The notes: generated from the sequence alone by a model not told the origin. A stretch of 64,000 nucleotides of DNA from an uncultured Aequorivita sp. (GCA_937125455.1 CAKZLK010000038.1:1-64000); one strand, 5' to 3'. Counted from the stretch's first letter, positions 15,253 to 24,635 are shown. Numbers and translations: made by a program.

Positions 15253-15295
15253 CTCCTCTTTTATAATTCGGAACGGCTACACCTGTTCCCTGACA

Positions 15296-15303
15296 TACTT
15301 TTG
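15296..15303 (+). promoter_or_regulatory. candidate -7 box (TACTTTTG)
   Basis: A perfect TAnnTTTG match 29 bp ahead of the dehydrogenase ATG, just downstream of the palindrome at 15233-15252. That spacing suits an operator-controlled promoter for the dehydrogenase-hydrolase pair. No clear -33 TTTG is seen. Confidence 0.45.
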
Positions 15304-15332
15304 CCTCATAATTATTACAAAACAAGTACAAA

Positions 15333-16292
15333 ATGAAAGCAGTTGAATGTACAAAATATGGTGGAGTTGAATTTCTTAAACTGGTTGAAATTGAAAAACC
15401 TTCTCCTAAGGAAAGCGAGGTATTAATAAAAATTCACGCAACTTCTGTTACTTCTGGTGATGCCAGAATAAGACGTGCCGACCCATTTTTGATTCGACTG
15501 ATCTTTGGATGTAAGAAACCCCGAAAATCTGTTTTAGGTGTTGTTGTTTCCGGTGAAATTGAGGCAGTAGGAAAATCAGTAAAAAAGTTTAAAGTTGGTG
15601 ATCAGGTTTTTGGTTCCGCAGGAATGAAGTTTGGTGCGCATGCCGAATACGTTACAGTTTCTGAAAATGGGGTACTTGCTTTAAAACCTGACCGCATGAG
15701 CTATGAAGAAGCAGCGGCTATCCCTTTTGGGGCAACGGCAGCATTACATTTTCTTAAGATAGCAAACATCCAGCAAGGTCAAAAAGTACTTATCTATGGA
15801 GCCTCTGGTGCTATAGGTACCCTAGCGGTTCAGTTGGCTAAAAATCAAGGGGCAATAGTTACCGGGGTATGCAGCACTTCAAACATTAAGATGGTGAAAG
15901 CTTTGGGGGCCGACAAGGTTATTGACTACACCTTGGAAGACTTTACTAAAAATGGAGAAACTTATGATGTAATTTTTGACACCGTGGGCAAGAGTTCATT
16001 TTGGGGGGCGCTAAAATCGCTGAATAAAAATGGGCACCTCCTAATGGCAAGTGCAGGGATGGGATTATTGATGGGTAGTGCCATTGTATCACCCTTTATC
16101 AATAAAAAAATTGCTTCAGGGGTAATCGAGGAAACTGCAGATGACATGAATTTTATAAAACTATTAATTGAAAGCGGAAAATTGAAAGCGGTAATTGACA
16201 AAACCTATTCATTAGAGCAAATTGCTATGGCTCACAATCATGTTGACCAAGGGCATAAAAAGGGAAATGTAATTATCCGTATACTTCCTTAA
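15333..16292 (+). CDS. NAD(P)-dependent medium-chain dehydrogenase, quinone-oxidoreductase type
   Basis: A 319-residue medium-chain dehydrogenase/reductase. The N-terminal GroES-like domain (about 1-125) holds TSGDARIRRADP, VLGVVVSGEIEAVGK and KFKVGDQVFG. The Rossmann domain (about 135-270) holds VLIYGASGAIGTLAVQLAK as the cofactor loop and the IDYT segment. The catalytic-zinc Cys/His set of alcohol dehydrogenases is absent, so a zinc-free quinone or enone reductase activity is likelier. It is followed after 13 bp by an alpha/beta hydrolase, probably in one operon behind the palindromic operator. Confidence 0.88.
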   Translation: MKAVECTKYGGVEFLKLVEIEKPSPKESEVLIKIHATSVTSGDARIRRADPFLIRLIFGCKKPRKSVLGVVVSGEIEAVGKSVKKFKVGDQVFGSAGMKFGAHAEYVTVSENGVLALKPDRMSYEEAAAIPFGATAALHFLKIANIQQGQKVLIYGASGAIGTLAVQLAKNQGAIVTGVCSTSNIKMVKALGADKVIDYTLEDFTKNGETYDVIFDTVGKSSFWGALKSLNKNGHLLMASAGMGLLMGSAIVSPFINKKIASGVIEETADDMNFIKLLIESGKLKAVIDKTYSLEQIAMAHNHVDQGHKKGNVIIRILP

Positions 16293-16305
16293 ATTTGAAC
16301 ATTAA

Positions 16306-17193
16306 ATGAAACAAATGGAATCACTTTTTAAATCAGAAAAAGGAAAGAAAGAAATTTTAAGTCTCTATGACCAAAAATTAGATGAACTCAATATTGAATT
16401 TGAATACATAAAGATTAATACCAGCTTTGGGGAAACGAATATCATCGCAACAGGAAACTCATCAAATCCGCCAGTTTTAATTATTCACGGCTCAAATGGT
16501 TGTGCGCCAATAGCACTGGAAACCTATCAAAATTTAAGTAAAGCTTATAGAGTATATGCCGTTGATGTTCTTGCACAACCTAACAAAAGTGCTGAGACGA
16601 GACTAAATATGAAGGATGATTCATACGGAAAATGGATGAATGAAATAATTACAGCTCTAAATATTGAAAATGTAACTATGGCAGGTTTTTCATTTGGAGG
16701 ATTGATCATATTGAAAACGCTCGAATACGACGAAAGGAAAATCAAGGAAGTATTTTTATCTGCACCAGCCTACATTGTAAACGGAAACCCAATAAAAGCT
16801 TTATTCAATATTTTCATTCCAATGAAAAGGTTTATGAAAACGGAAAAGCCCAAATATGTTGAAAAATTTTTAGCAGAAGTTTTTACGGAACGTGACGAAT
16901 TTGCCATCAAATACTTATCAAAAGTGTTTTTGCATTTCAAAATGGATTTTACACCAGTACCAGTTATAAAAAAAACAGATGCAGCATCAATAAAAACTCC
17001 AATTACCCTAATTGCGGCAAAAAACGATATTTTGTTTCCTGGAGTAAAAATACTAAAACGCGCAAATAAAATTTTCCCTTCGTTAAAAAATACAGTTTTG
17101 TTGGAAAAATCTAAACACGTCCAAAACAGCAGTGATAATTACAAAATTGAAAAAATGATACTAAACAGTATTTTGCTACAGCAACAGAAATAA
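16306..17193 (+). CDS. alpha/beta hydrolase
   Basis: A 295-residue alpha/beta hydrolase-fold protein. The oxyanion region is VLIIHGSNGCAP (about residues 57-68), the nucleophile elbow is AGFSFGG with Ser129, the likely acid is the Asp in AAKNDILFPG (about 245-250), and the likely His is in SKHVQNS near residue 275. The substrate is unknown. Start choice: ATG at 16306 or the ATG three codons on (16315). It is co-directional with the dehydrogenase and close enough for co-transcription. The C-terminus is lysine-rich and ends QQQK. Confidence 0.85.
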   Translation: MKQMESLFKSEKGKKEILSLYDQKLDELNIEFEYIKINTSFGETNIIATGNSSNPPVLIIHGSNGCAPIALETYQNLSKAYRVYAVDVLAQPNKSAETRLNMKDDSYGKWMNEIITALNIENVTMAGFSFGGLIILKTLEYDERKIKEVFLSAPAYIVNGNPIKALFNIFIPMKRFMKTEKPKYVEKFLAEVFTERDEFAIKYLSKVFLHFKMDFTPVPVIKKTDAASIKTPITLIAAKNDILFPGVKILKRANKIFPSLKNTVLLEKSKHVQNSSDNYKIEKMILNSILLQQQK

Positions 17194-17198
17194 AAAAA

Positions 17199-17530
17199 GC
17201 AATAAACAAAGACGATTGTTTTATTTTAATAAAAGGAGTGAATCACCAAGTTTCATCTGATGAAGAGTGCCAAAATGATGTTGATAAAAAATAAAATTAC
17301 CGCACACAATAGAGATGTTAAACCTAAAATAACAAAAAGTATTTCAGGGCAAAGGCAATGCTTTAACTAATTTTAAAGATATCATAGATTTTGTACTTAT
17401 GCATAATAATGTAACATATATAAAATACAAGCGTCTTAATAAGAAGTTAGTCAACCTTAATGACTTCAGAATCTATTATTTTATTAGCTCTAAAAAGAAA
17501 TCAATCTCATTTATCGATATTAAATTTTAA
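17199..17530 (+). pseudogene. two coding-like fragments in the gap before the TPR regulator
   Basis: Frame 17199-17294 reads KAINKDDCFILIKGVNHQVS and on to DVDKK and a stop. A different frame, 17333-17530, reads KGNALTNFKDIIDFVLMHNN and on to ISFIDIKF and a stop. Neither has a suitable start and the second overlaps the longest possible reading frame of the downstream regulator. Both look like protein sequence and may be pieces of decayed genes; I cannot name them. Confidence 0.25.
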
Positions 17531-17540
17531 AAGAAAAAGA

Positions 17541-19193
17541 ATGCGTTCATATACATACGCGGTCCTATTGTTGTTAATCTGCTTAACCCCCTCACAAATA
17601 CTCGCTCAAGCTGAAACCCAATCAAGTGTTGTGGATCAGATTAACCTAGGGGTTAAATACTTGTCTGAAAAAGAGCATATTAAGTCCATTGAAGAATTAA
17701 TTGAAGCAAAGGAAATAGCAATTCGTAATGAATGGTACACCCAAGCCTTTAATGCAACTTTGAATATTGGCACCAACTATTACTTAATGTTGGATTATGG
17801 CGAAGCATTTCAGTATTATTTACAAGCTTATGAAATAGCAATAAAGCATCTTGGCCCAAGGCAGGAGATGGCTGTTTTTAATAATATTGGAGTTTTATAT
17901 ATTGAAGAAAAAGACCAGCTAAAGTCCGAAGAGTCGTTTTTAAAAGCCTATGAAATAGCCAAAAAACTCGACGATAAAAAGCAAATAGGTACCTATGGTA
18001 TTAATTTGGCGTTGGTTTTGAATAAAATGGGAAAATTGGATCGTGCCGAACAATATATTGAAGAGGCGCTGCCCTTGTTAAAAGATACACCTAATGTGTT
18101 GCTACTGGCCAAAATTGCAAAGTCTGAAAACCTACTTTTAAGAAACCAATATATTAAAGCCGAAAAACTGGCCTTGGATATTCTACCGCAAATAGAGAAT
18201 TTATCACTATTAAAGGAACAAATTACGGTTAATGATAAAATCACCATTTTATTAATCTTAACCGATATTTATGAAAAGCAAAACCAGTTTAAAACTGCTC
18301 AAGACTACGCTTTACAAGCCCGTTCAGCTCAAGAAAACATAGAGGGACGCATAGAGATTTACAATCGCCTTGCTACGCTATATGGAGAAACAAATGATTT
18401 TAAAAAGGCAATGGCCTATAAGGATTCGGTTATCATAGCTACAGATTCGCTTTACTCCATTAAAAACAGTGCCTTATTTAAAAGTGAGAAAGTAAAGTTC
18501 CAAATCCAGAATTACCAGCACGAACTTTTAGAAAGTAAAAAAGCATTAAAACAGGAAAAACAATTTTTCTACACCTTAATTATTGGTGTTATCCTCATTA
18601 TGGGCTTTTTAATTTGGGTGTACAAAAACAATTCTCTTAAACACAAACAACGGAAAAGAATTGTAGAGCTAGAATTGGCAAAAGAAAAAAGTGATCACTT
18701 ATTAATTGAAGAACAACATCGTGAAAAAGAAGCCGTAGAATTGTTGGAAAAAGAACGCCTTAAAAATGAACTGGAAATTAAAAACAGGGAATTGACCGCA
18801 AAGGCCATGTATCTGGCTAGTAAAAATGAACTCATTGAAGAAGTAGTTCAATCTTTGTCTGTTAATACCCAAATCGCAACCAATACCCCTTTAAAAGGCC
18901 AAATAAATGATCTGAAAAAACACTTAAAAAAAGATACCCAATGGGATAGCTTTTTTGTGCACTTTGAAGAACTAAACCAAGGTTTTTTAGATAGATTAAG
19001 AATAAAACACCCCCAATTAACGCCCAATGATATTCGGTTTCTAACCTTTATCTACATGAATTTGAGCTATAAGGAAATAGCTTCTTTATTGAATATTACC
19101 CCACAGTCCTGTCGAAAGCGGAAAGAACGTATTTCAAAAAAAATGAATATACCAGATAATCTTTCACTTCAGGCATATCTTTCGGCTATTTAG
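17541..19193 (+). CDS. TPR sensor protein with membrane helix and LuxR-like DNA-binding domain
   Basis: A 550-residue protein. Signal peptide about residues 1-22 (LLLLICLTPSQILAQ), tetratricopeptide repeats to about residue 330, one membrane helix (FFYTLIIGVILIMGFLIWVY), a long coiled coil (lysine/glutamate heptads), and a C-terminal helix-turn-helix (LTPNDIRFLTFIYMNLSYKE, ASLLNITPQSCRKRK). This layout, with periplasmic TPRs and a cytoplasmic HTH, is common in Bacteroidetes one-piece membrane regulators. The ATG at 17541 is preferred to an upstream ATG at 17460 because it starts directly with the signal peptide. Likely regulates the two T9SS cargo genes downstream. Confidence 0.8.
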   Translation: MRSYTYAVLLLLICLTPSQILAQAETQSSVVDQINLGVKYLSEKEHIKSIEELIEAKEIAIRNEWYTQAFNATLNIGTNYYLMLDYGEAFQYYLQAYEIAIKHLGPRQEMAVFNNIGVLYIEEKDQLKSEESFLKAYEIAKKLDDKKQIGTYGINLALVLNKMGKLDRAEQYIEEALPLLKDTPNVLLLAKIAKSENLLLRNQYIKAEKLALDILPQIENLSLLKEQITVNDKITILLILTDIYEKQNQFKTAQDYALQARSAQENIEGRIEIYNRLATLYGETNDFKKAMAYKDSVIIATDSLYSIKNSALFKSEKVKFQIQNYQHELLESKKALKQEKQFFYTLIIGVILIMGFLIWVYKNNSLKHKQRKRIVELELAKEKSDHLLIEEQHREKEAVELLEKERLKNELEIKNRELTAKAMYLASKNELIEEVVQSLSVNTQIATNTPLKGQINDLKKHLKKDTQWDSFFVHFEELNQGFLDRLRIKHPQLTPNDIRFLTFIYMNLSYKEIASLLNITPQSCRKRKERISKKMNIPDNLSLQAYLSAI

Positions 19194-19204
19194 AACACTG
19201 TCAC

Positions 19205-19223
19205 ACATTTAAATACTAAATGT
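19205..19223. promoter_or_regulatory. inverted repeat upstream of the FG-GAP gene, candidate operator
   Basis: ACATTTA (19205-19211) and TAAATGT (19217-19223) flank AATAC. TGTCACA occurs on both sides (19199-19205 and 19221-19227). It lies in the 167-bp gap between the HTH regulator and the exported FG-GAP protein and may be the regulator's own binding site. Not tested. Confidence 0.35.
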
Positions 19224-19360
19224 CACAAAATGTCCGCTTCCTTTTTTGAACAAAAACTAGCTTGTATCTATTTTTATCAAATCTAAAAAAAGAGATTGCA
19301 TTGTAATCTTCAAACTTTCTTAATAGTTCAATTTAAAATATTAATTCTAAAATTTATCTA

Positions 19361-20854
19361 ATGACAAAAATTAACATTACAAAATGCGTTGTTATCCTTG
19401 CATGCTTATTTGGGATTACAACTGCAAATGCCCAATTTAACCAAACAGCTAAAATTGTAAGTGCAAATAGGGAAGGTCGTGCCGAATATGGAACTTCCGT
19501 TGATATAGCTGAAGACTTTGCCATTGTTGGTGCTTCAAGAGAAACAATCGCCTCTGGGGCAGCATATATATATAGTAAAGATAGCCAGGGAACTTGGAGT
19601 TATTCTCAAAGATTGGCGGCTACTGATCCCAACGAAGGAGCAGAATATGGTGGCGGTGTAAAATTTTCGAATGACTTCGTAGTGGTAGCGGCTGGAAGAG
19701 CAGACGTAGGGGGTACTCAAAGAGCTGGAGCCTTGTATGTTTATGATTATCAAAATAATAACTGGGAGTTCGACACCAAATTGATAGCCTCCGATATGAG
19801 TAATGATGCAAAATTGGGTATGAACCCTACCTCCTTGGATGTTGAAGGAAATACTATTGTTGGAGGTGCTCCTGGTGAAAATGGATGGGTCGGTTCGGTA
19901 TACGTGTTTACCAAAGAAGCAGGAACCTGGTCGGAAACCCAAAAAATTCTAAGTCCTAATCCTCAAGGATCAGATGTTTTTGGAGTAGGGGTCGCCATAT
20001 CAGGTGATTACATTGTAGTTGGTGCAAATGAAGTAGATGGACGCAAAGGTGCTGCTTATGTGTATTTAAAAAATAGTGGTGGAACTTATGACTATGTACA
20101 AACTCTTATGGCATCAGACGCAGCCAACGATAATTTCTTTGGCACCTCAGTTAGCCTATCTGGTGATCAAATGGTAATCGGGGCTTATGGCGCAAATATG
20201 GAACAAGGTGCGGCATATGTATTTGAAAAGGACAATCAAGGAACTTGGTTAGAAGTACAAAAACTAAACGGCAATGCATCAACTGAAGGTACCCAATTTG
20301 GTTGGAGTACAGATATTCAACAAGATTATCTTGTTGTAAGTGCGCCACATATTTTTGGACTTGAAGCAGGTGAGACTTACTTCTATAACAGAGATAGTTC
20401 AGGAACCTGGACAGAAGATCAAGTGATACAAGGTGCCGATACCGTAGGGGAAGATTTTTATGGATGGAGTGTTGCAATGAATGAAAATCAATTGATAGCT
20501 GGAGCACCTTGGGAAGATCACGATGAGAATGGTGGAAATGAAATAGACCGCGCTGGATCGGCTTACATTTTTAATAATCCTAACATTTTGGGTGTACCTA
20601 ACCACGCTACTGCTGAAAATAACATTGCTGTTTACCCTAATCCAGTAAAAAATATGTTGAATTTGGAAAGTCAGTCTAAAGCTATTGCTAATGTAAAGGT
20701 ATATGCAATAAGCGGGGCACTTTTAAATGAAGTGAACGATATAGACAGCAGCAATTTTACATTGAATATTTCAAACTACACAAATGGGTTTTATTTTGTG
20801 AATCTTACACTTGAAGACGGTTCAGAAGCTATTCAGAAAATTATTAAAAACTAA
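19361..20854 (+). CDS. exported FG-GAP repeat protein with T9SS sorting domain
   Basis: A 497-residue surface or secreted protein. Signal peptide about 1-24 (ending ANAQ). About seven repeats of some 50 residues each carry a GTSVDIAEDFAIVGA-like strand pair followed by GAAYIYSKDSQGTW, typical of FG-GAP/integrin-like beta-propellers. Residues 415-497 form a type A type-IX-secretion sorting domain (VYPNPVKNMLNLES, VYAISG, GFYFVNL, KIIKN). The repeats GAAY and GTW recur at regular spacing. Probable role is cell-surface adhesion or ligand binding. It heads a two-gene unit with the larger adhesin 34 bp downstream. Confidence 0.88.
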   Translation: MTKINITKCVVILACLFGITTANAQFNQTAKIVSANREGRAEYGTSVDIAEDFAIVGASRETIASGAAYIYSKDSQGTWSYSQRLAATDPNEGAEYGGGVKFSNDFVVVAAGRADVGGTQRAGALYVYDYQNNNWEFDTKLIASDMSNDAKLGMNPTSLDVEGNTIVGGAPGENGWVGSVYVFTKEAGTWSETQKILSPNPQGSDVFGVGVAISGDYIVVGANEVDGRKGAAYVYLKNSGGTYDYVQTLMASDAANDNFFGTSVSLSGDQMVIGAYGANMEQGAAYVFEKDNQGTWLEVQKLNGNASTEGTQFGWSTDIQQDYLVVSAPHIFGLEAGETYFYNRDSSGTWTEDQVIQGADTVGEDFYGWSVAMNENQLIAGAPWEDHDENGGNEIDRAGSAYIFNNPNILGVPNHATAENNIAVYPNPVKNMLNLESQSKAIANVKVYAISGALLNEVNDIDSSNFTLNISNYTNGFYFVNLTLEDGSEAIQKIIKN

Positions 20855-20888
20855 CAGCTGAAAATAGCACTCTTCTAAAATTATTTAA

Positions 20889-23800
20889 ATGAAAAGAATA
20901 ACAGTTTTAAGACTTGTTATGCTCCTTTGCATAACAGGCTGGCAGGCTTCTGCCCAATTTTTAGAAAGTTTTGACACGGAAATTCCGAGAGAATGGACGG
21001 TTATTGATAACGACGGACAAGGAACAACATGGCAATATAATGCTGGTGATGCCTACCGTGGACTTGGGGAAGCCCGAATTAATTTTGAAACAAATGCACA
21101 TGATGACTATCTAATTTCTCCCCAATTTACCGTGAACTTAGGAGTTTCAGATCAAGTTTCATTCTTTGCTGGGGGAACCGGTGTAGACACTCCAGAATCT
21201 TTTGATGTTAAACTATCTACTACGGGTACAAATCCTTCAGATTTTAATATTCTACTGGGATCAGAAACTACAATTGCAGATGTAGATGATTTGGGTGAAT
21301 ATATAAATTATACCTATAACTTGGCGACCTATGATAGACAGCCTGTTTATGTGGCAATCGTGGCAACTTCTACCGCAGCATTTCATCTGTATATAGATGA
21401 ATTTTCAGTGGAAGCCTTACCAAGTTGCCCGAAACCCTCAAATATATTCCTTGAAAATTTGACCGCTACCTCTTTAGATCTCCACTGGACTGAAGGTGCG
21501 ACGGAAACTGAATGGACGGTTAAATATGGCTTGCAAGGTTTTGATCCAGAAACTGAAGGCGAATTAATGTCTGTTACTGGAACTCCAAATACCACAATAA
21601 CCAACTTAGTGCCTGGAACTGTTCAGGATATCTATGTGAAAGCACTTTGCGGAAATGGAAATGGAGAAAGTCAATTTGCCGGCCCATTAAGATTCGTTAC
21701 ACCTTGTTTGGCTGCAACTATTCCTTTCTTCGAAGGCTTTGAAAGTGGCTATACCCATGGCGATGATCTCAATGGGTGTTGGTCGCAGGAGCTAGTGACA
21801 AATTCGTATTGGAAAGTCAATAACTCCATTACTGCCAATAATAGGGCTCCGCGTACTGGCAACTGGGATATATACTTAGCCTATGGAAGCGAAGTTTGGA
21901 TGTTTTATCCAGTAGAGGTAGAAGCTGGCACGAACTATACACTTACCTTTTACGCTAGACAGAGCAATACGGAAGGGGCGAACATAGCTGCAAGTTATGG
22001 GATTTCGGATAGGTCTGGAGATATGACCAATGTAATAATTCCCACCACTGAAATAACAGAAGGAGATTATCAAGAGGTAAGTGGTACGTTTATACCTTCC
22101 AGTACAGGGATAGTTTATATTGGTATTCTAGGGCATGTAAACCCAGGATTTTTTCCTTTTTATATGACTATGGATGATCTTTCCATTACGGAAACGCAAT
22201 CCTGTGTAAAACCAACGGATGTGCAGATAGATGCCACAACACCTACCACAGCAGCTATTAGCTGGACGCCAAGTGGATCTGAAACCGACTGGTTGGTAAA
22301 ATATGGTGAACCTGGCTTTGATCCTGAAACAGAAGGTGATTCGGCTCAAGTAAGAGACAATCCAAACGTTTCCATTACTAATCTTATTCCTGCCCATATT
22401 TATAGTGTGTACGTTCAAGCACAATGTGGTGGGGGTGATGGTAATAGCTTTTTTACAGGACCTATAACCCTTAAAACCCGCCCTGTTAATGATAATCTTT
22501 GTGATGCTACACGCTTAATAGTAGATGCTGGTTGCAGCGGCAGTAGCTACTCAAATGTAGGTGGTACTTTGGAAAACAATGAGCCTCAAGGCTCTTGTTT
22601 TGACGCTGCGGGAGACCAAACGGTCTGGTTTAGTTTTGACGCTCCCGTGAGTGGTAACGTTACCGTGACCACAGATTTTGAGGGAGGAACATTAGAAGAT
22701 ACTGAGGTGGCAGTATATGAAGCTCCTACGGACTGTAGTGATCTTTCCACTTTAGGTGTGGAAATAGGCTGTGATGAAGATGGCGGAAATACCGGAACAG
22801 GGTTTTTATCAATAGTAACTTTAGCTGATTTAACGGCAGGCAGTACTTATTTTATTCAAGTGAATGGATTCGTAAGTTTTGATGATGGAACCCTGGAAGG
22901 GAACTTTTGTATTGAAGTCCAGGATAATGGCGTAAGTTGCCCAGCACCCACTGATATTACCTTTGACAATATAACAGTGACAACCGCCGACGTTAGTTGG
23001 ACTCCTGGCGACAGAGAAATAGAATGGGAAATTGTGTATGGAGAATCGGGTTTTGATCCTACTACTGGAGGAATTACTGTTATAGATGACGATGGTCTTT
23101 TAGGAGAAACCCTTTTAAACCTTAATGCCGATACGGCTTATGATGTATATGTACGCGCTATATGCGGGGTTAATGATGAGAGCGACCTTAGCGAAGTAGG
23201 ATCATTCACCACCCTGATAGCACCTCCGGTCAATGATAACGTTTGTGACGCCATACGCTTAATAGTGGATGAAGTATGTACAGGAAACACCTATACAAAC
23301 ATAGCAGCAACAACGGAACGTGATGAACCCGAAGGCAGTTGTTTCCTCCAATTACCTACCAATACGGTCTGGTTTACTTTTGAAGCACCAGTAAGTGGAA
23401 ATGTAACGGTTACCACAAATATTACTCCGAGTGATTTGGTAGATTCACAAATGGCGGTTTATGAAGCACCTTCAGATTGTAATGATTTAACTACGATGGG
23501 TATTGAAATTGGCTGTAACGATGATGTGGATTTTGGCAACAACCAATTGTTATCTACTGTTGCATTAACTGACCTTTTGGAAGGTGAAACATATTACGTT
23601 CAAATTAACGGAAAAGCTGGCGACGAAGGCAACTTCTGTATTGAAGTACGAGATGATGGTATAGCTTGTCCAGCACCAACAGATATTACAGTGTTGAATA
23701 TTACCGAAACCACTGCTGAAGTAAGCTGGATAGCCGTAGGAAGCGAAACCGAATGGGAAATTAAATACGGACCCTCTGGTTTTGATCCAAATACCACTGG

Positions 23801-24200
23801 GGTGAGTGTTTCCGATAATGATGGCGTACCCGGTAAGACCTTAAATGGCTTAGACCCCAATACCAATTATGACCTTTATGTTCGTGCTGTCTGCGACGCA
23901 GATACCCAAAGTGATTTTGTGGGGCCTGTATCCTTTAGTACTATGGAGCTATCGGTAGCAAGCGAGAGCTTTAATAGCTTTAGGTATTACCCCAACCCAG
24001 TAAAAAATCAACTGACTTTAACGGCAAGTAATCCCATAGAAAATGTACTAATCTATAACTTGCTGGGTCAAAACATTACAGAGTTTAATGGAAATACATC
24101 ACAATTGCAATTGAATACCGGCAATTTGCAACAAGGTGTGTATTTTATGAAAGTAACGATTAATGGAGCTGAAAAAATCTTTAGGATTATGAAAGAATAA
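20889..24200 (+). CDS. large exported adhesin: choice-anchor, fibronectin III repeats, T9SS sorting domain
   Basis: An 1103-residue secreted protein. Signal peptide 1-22. A choice-anchor/cleaved-adhesin jelly-roll domain begins at FLESFDTEIPREWTVIDNDG and a second at FFEGFESGYTHGDDLNGCW. Four fibronectin type III units carry a shared signature (SWTPG or SWTPSGSETDW, then YGESGFDP), and two repeated CUB-like or PPC-like modules start at VNDNLCDATRLIVDAGCSG and VNDNVCDAIRLIVDEVCTG. The C-terminus is a T9SS type A sorting domain (YYPNPVKNQLTL, YFMKVTINGAEKIF). Module duplication is evident at DNA level. Likely a surface adhesin or matrix protein, exported by T9SS encoded elsewhere. Confidence 0.88.
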   Translation: MKRITVLRLVMLLCITGWQASAQFLESFDTEIPREWTVIDNDGQGTTWQYNAGDAYRGLGEARINFETNAHDDYLISPQFTVNLGVSDQVSFFAGGTGVDTPESFDVKLSTTGTNPSDFNILLGSETTIADVDDLGEYINYTYNLATYDRQPVYVAIVATSTAAFHLYIDEFSVEALPSCPKPSNIFLENLTATSLDLHWTEGATETEWTVKYGLQGFDPETEGELMSVTGTPNTTITNLVPGTVQDIYVKALCGNGNGESQFAGPLRFVTPCLAATIPFFEGFESGYTHGDDLNGCWSQELVTNSYWKVNNSITANNRAPRTGNWDIYLAYGSEVWMFYPVEVEAGTNYTLTFYARQSNTEGANIAASYGISDRSGDMTNVIIPTTEITEGDYQEVSGTFIPSSTGIVYIGILGHVNPGFFPFYMTMDDLSITETQSCVKPTDVQIDATTPTTAAISWTPSGSETDWLVKYGEPGFDPETEGDSAQVRDNPNVSITNLIPAHIYSVYVQAQCGGGDGNSFFTGPITLKTRPVNDNLCDATRLIVDAGCSGSSYSNVGGTLENNEPQGSCFDAAGDQTVWFSFDAPVSGNVTVTTDFEGGTLEDTEVAVYEAPTDCSDLSTLGVEIGCDEDGGNTGTGFLSIVTLADLTAGSTYFIQVNGFVSFDDGTLEGNFCIEVQDNGVSCPAPTDITFDNITVTTADVSWTPGDREIEWEIVYGESGFDPTTGGITVIDDDGLLGETLLNLNADTAYDVYVRAICGVNDESDLSEVGSFTTLIAPPVNDNVCDAIRLIVDEVCTGNTYTNIAATTERDEPEGSCFLQLPTNTVWFTFEAPVSGNVTVTTNITPSDLVDSQMAVYEAPSDCNDLTTMGIEIGCNDDVDFGNNQLLSTVALTDLLEGETYYVQINGKAGDEGNFCIEVRDDGIACPAPTDITVLNITETTAEVSWIAVGSETEWEIKYGPSGFDPNTTGVSVSDNDGVPGKTLNGLDPNTNYDLYVRAVCDADTQSDFVGPVSFSTMELSVASESFNSFRYYPNPVKNQLTLTASNPIENVLIYNLLGQNITEFNGNTSQLQLNTGNLQQGVYFMKVTINGAEKIFRIMKE

Positions 24201-24259
24201 AATCTGTTTTTTCATTTCATTTTAAGAAATGAGATCATTATGTAGTTAATAATAGTTGA

Positions 24260-24292
24260 AGAGACTGCCCCTCTGGTGGCAGTCTCTTTTTT
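24260..24292 (+). terminator. Rho-independent terminator after the adhesin gene
   Basis: AGAGACTGCC (24260-24269) and GGCAGTCTCT (24278-24287) form a 10-bp stem with loop CCTCTGGT, followed by a T run. It closes the region of plus-strand accessory genes. Confidence 0.85.
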
Positions 24293-24518
24293 AATTCGAT
24301 TCAAAAAAAAAACTTGTGTAAGCATCACATTAGATCACTTATAAATCAAATCAACCAAGATGAAAGTCTAAGAGCTTAAGACTATTTAATCTATGGCATT
24401 AACCGAACTCTTCACCAGAAGTATGATATTAATCGGTATTGTTTGATATTATAAAAAACGAAAAGTGATGAAAATAGATAGGAAAAAGTACCCTAATGTT
24501 CACTAAAAGTGGTTCATT

Positions 24519-24540
24519 GGAATGAAGGGATTTGAACTTA
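24519..24540 (-). other. possible tRNA-like fragment near tRNA-Pro
   Basis: On the minus strand TAAGTTCAAATCCCTTCATT has a T-loop-like GTTCAAATC and looks like the 3' part of a tRNA. It shares ATTTGAACTT (plus strand) with the intact tRNA-Pro at 24636-24709. No full cloverleaf is found. Otherwise 24293-24598 holds no gene that I can support. It could be an integration scar or chance. Confidence 0.25.
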
Positions 24541-24603
24541 CTCAGTTCGCTGAAGCACAAGAATTGTAATGCCTTCGATGAACAATTGTTACACCTATAA
24601 AAA

Positions 24604-24628
24604 AAGGCATCCTGAAGATGCCTTTTTA
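24604..24628 (-). terminator. hairpin terminator downstream of tRNA-Pro
   Basis: GGCATC (24606-24611) and GATGCC (24617-24622) with A/T runs on both flanks (A run at 24598-24605, T run at 24623-24627). On the minus strand it follows the tRNA 3' end by about 8 bp and ends in T residues, so it terminates the tRNA transcript; it may also work in the plus direction. Confidence 0.7.
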
Positions 24629-24635
24629 CTTAAAG

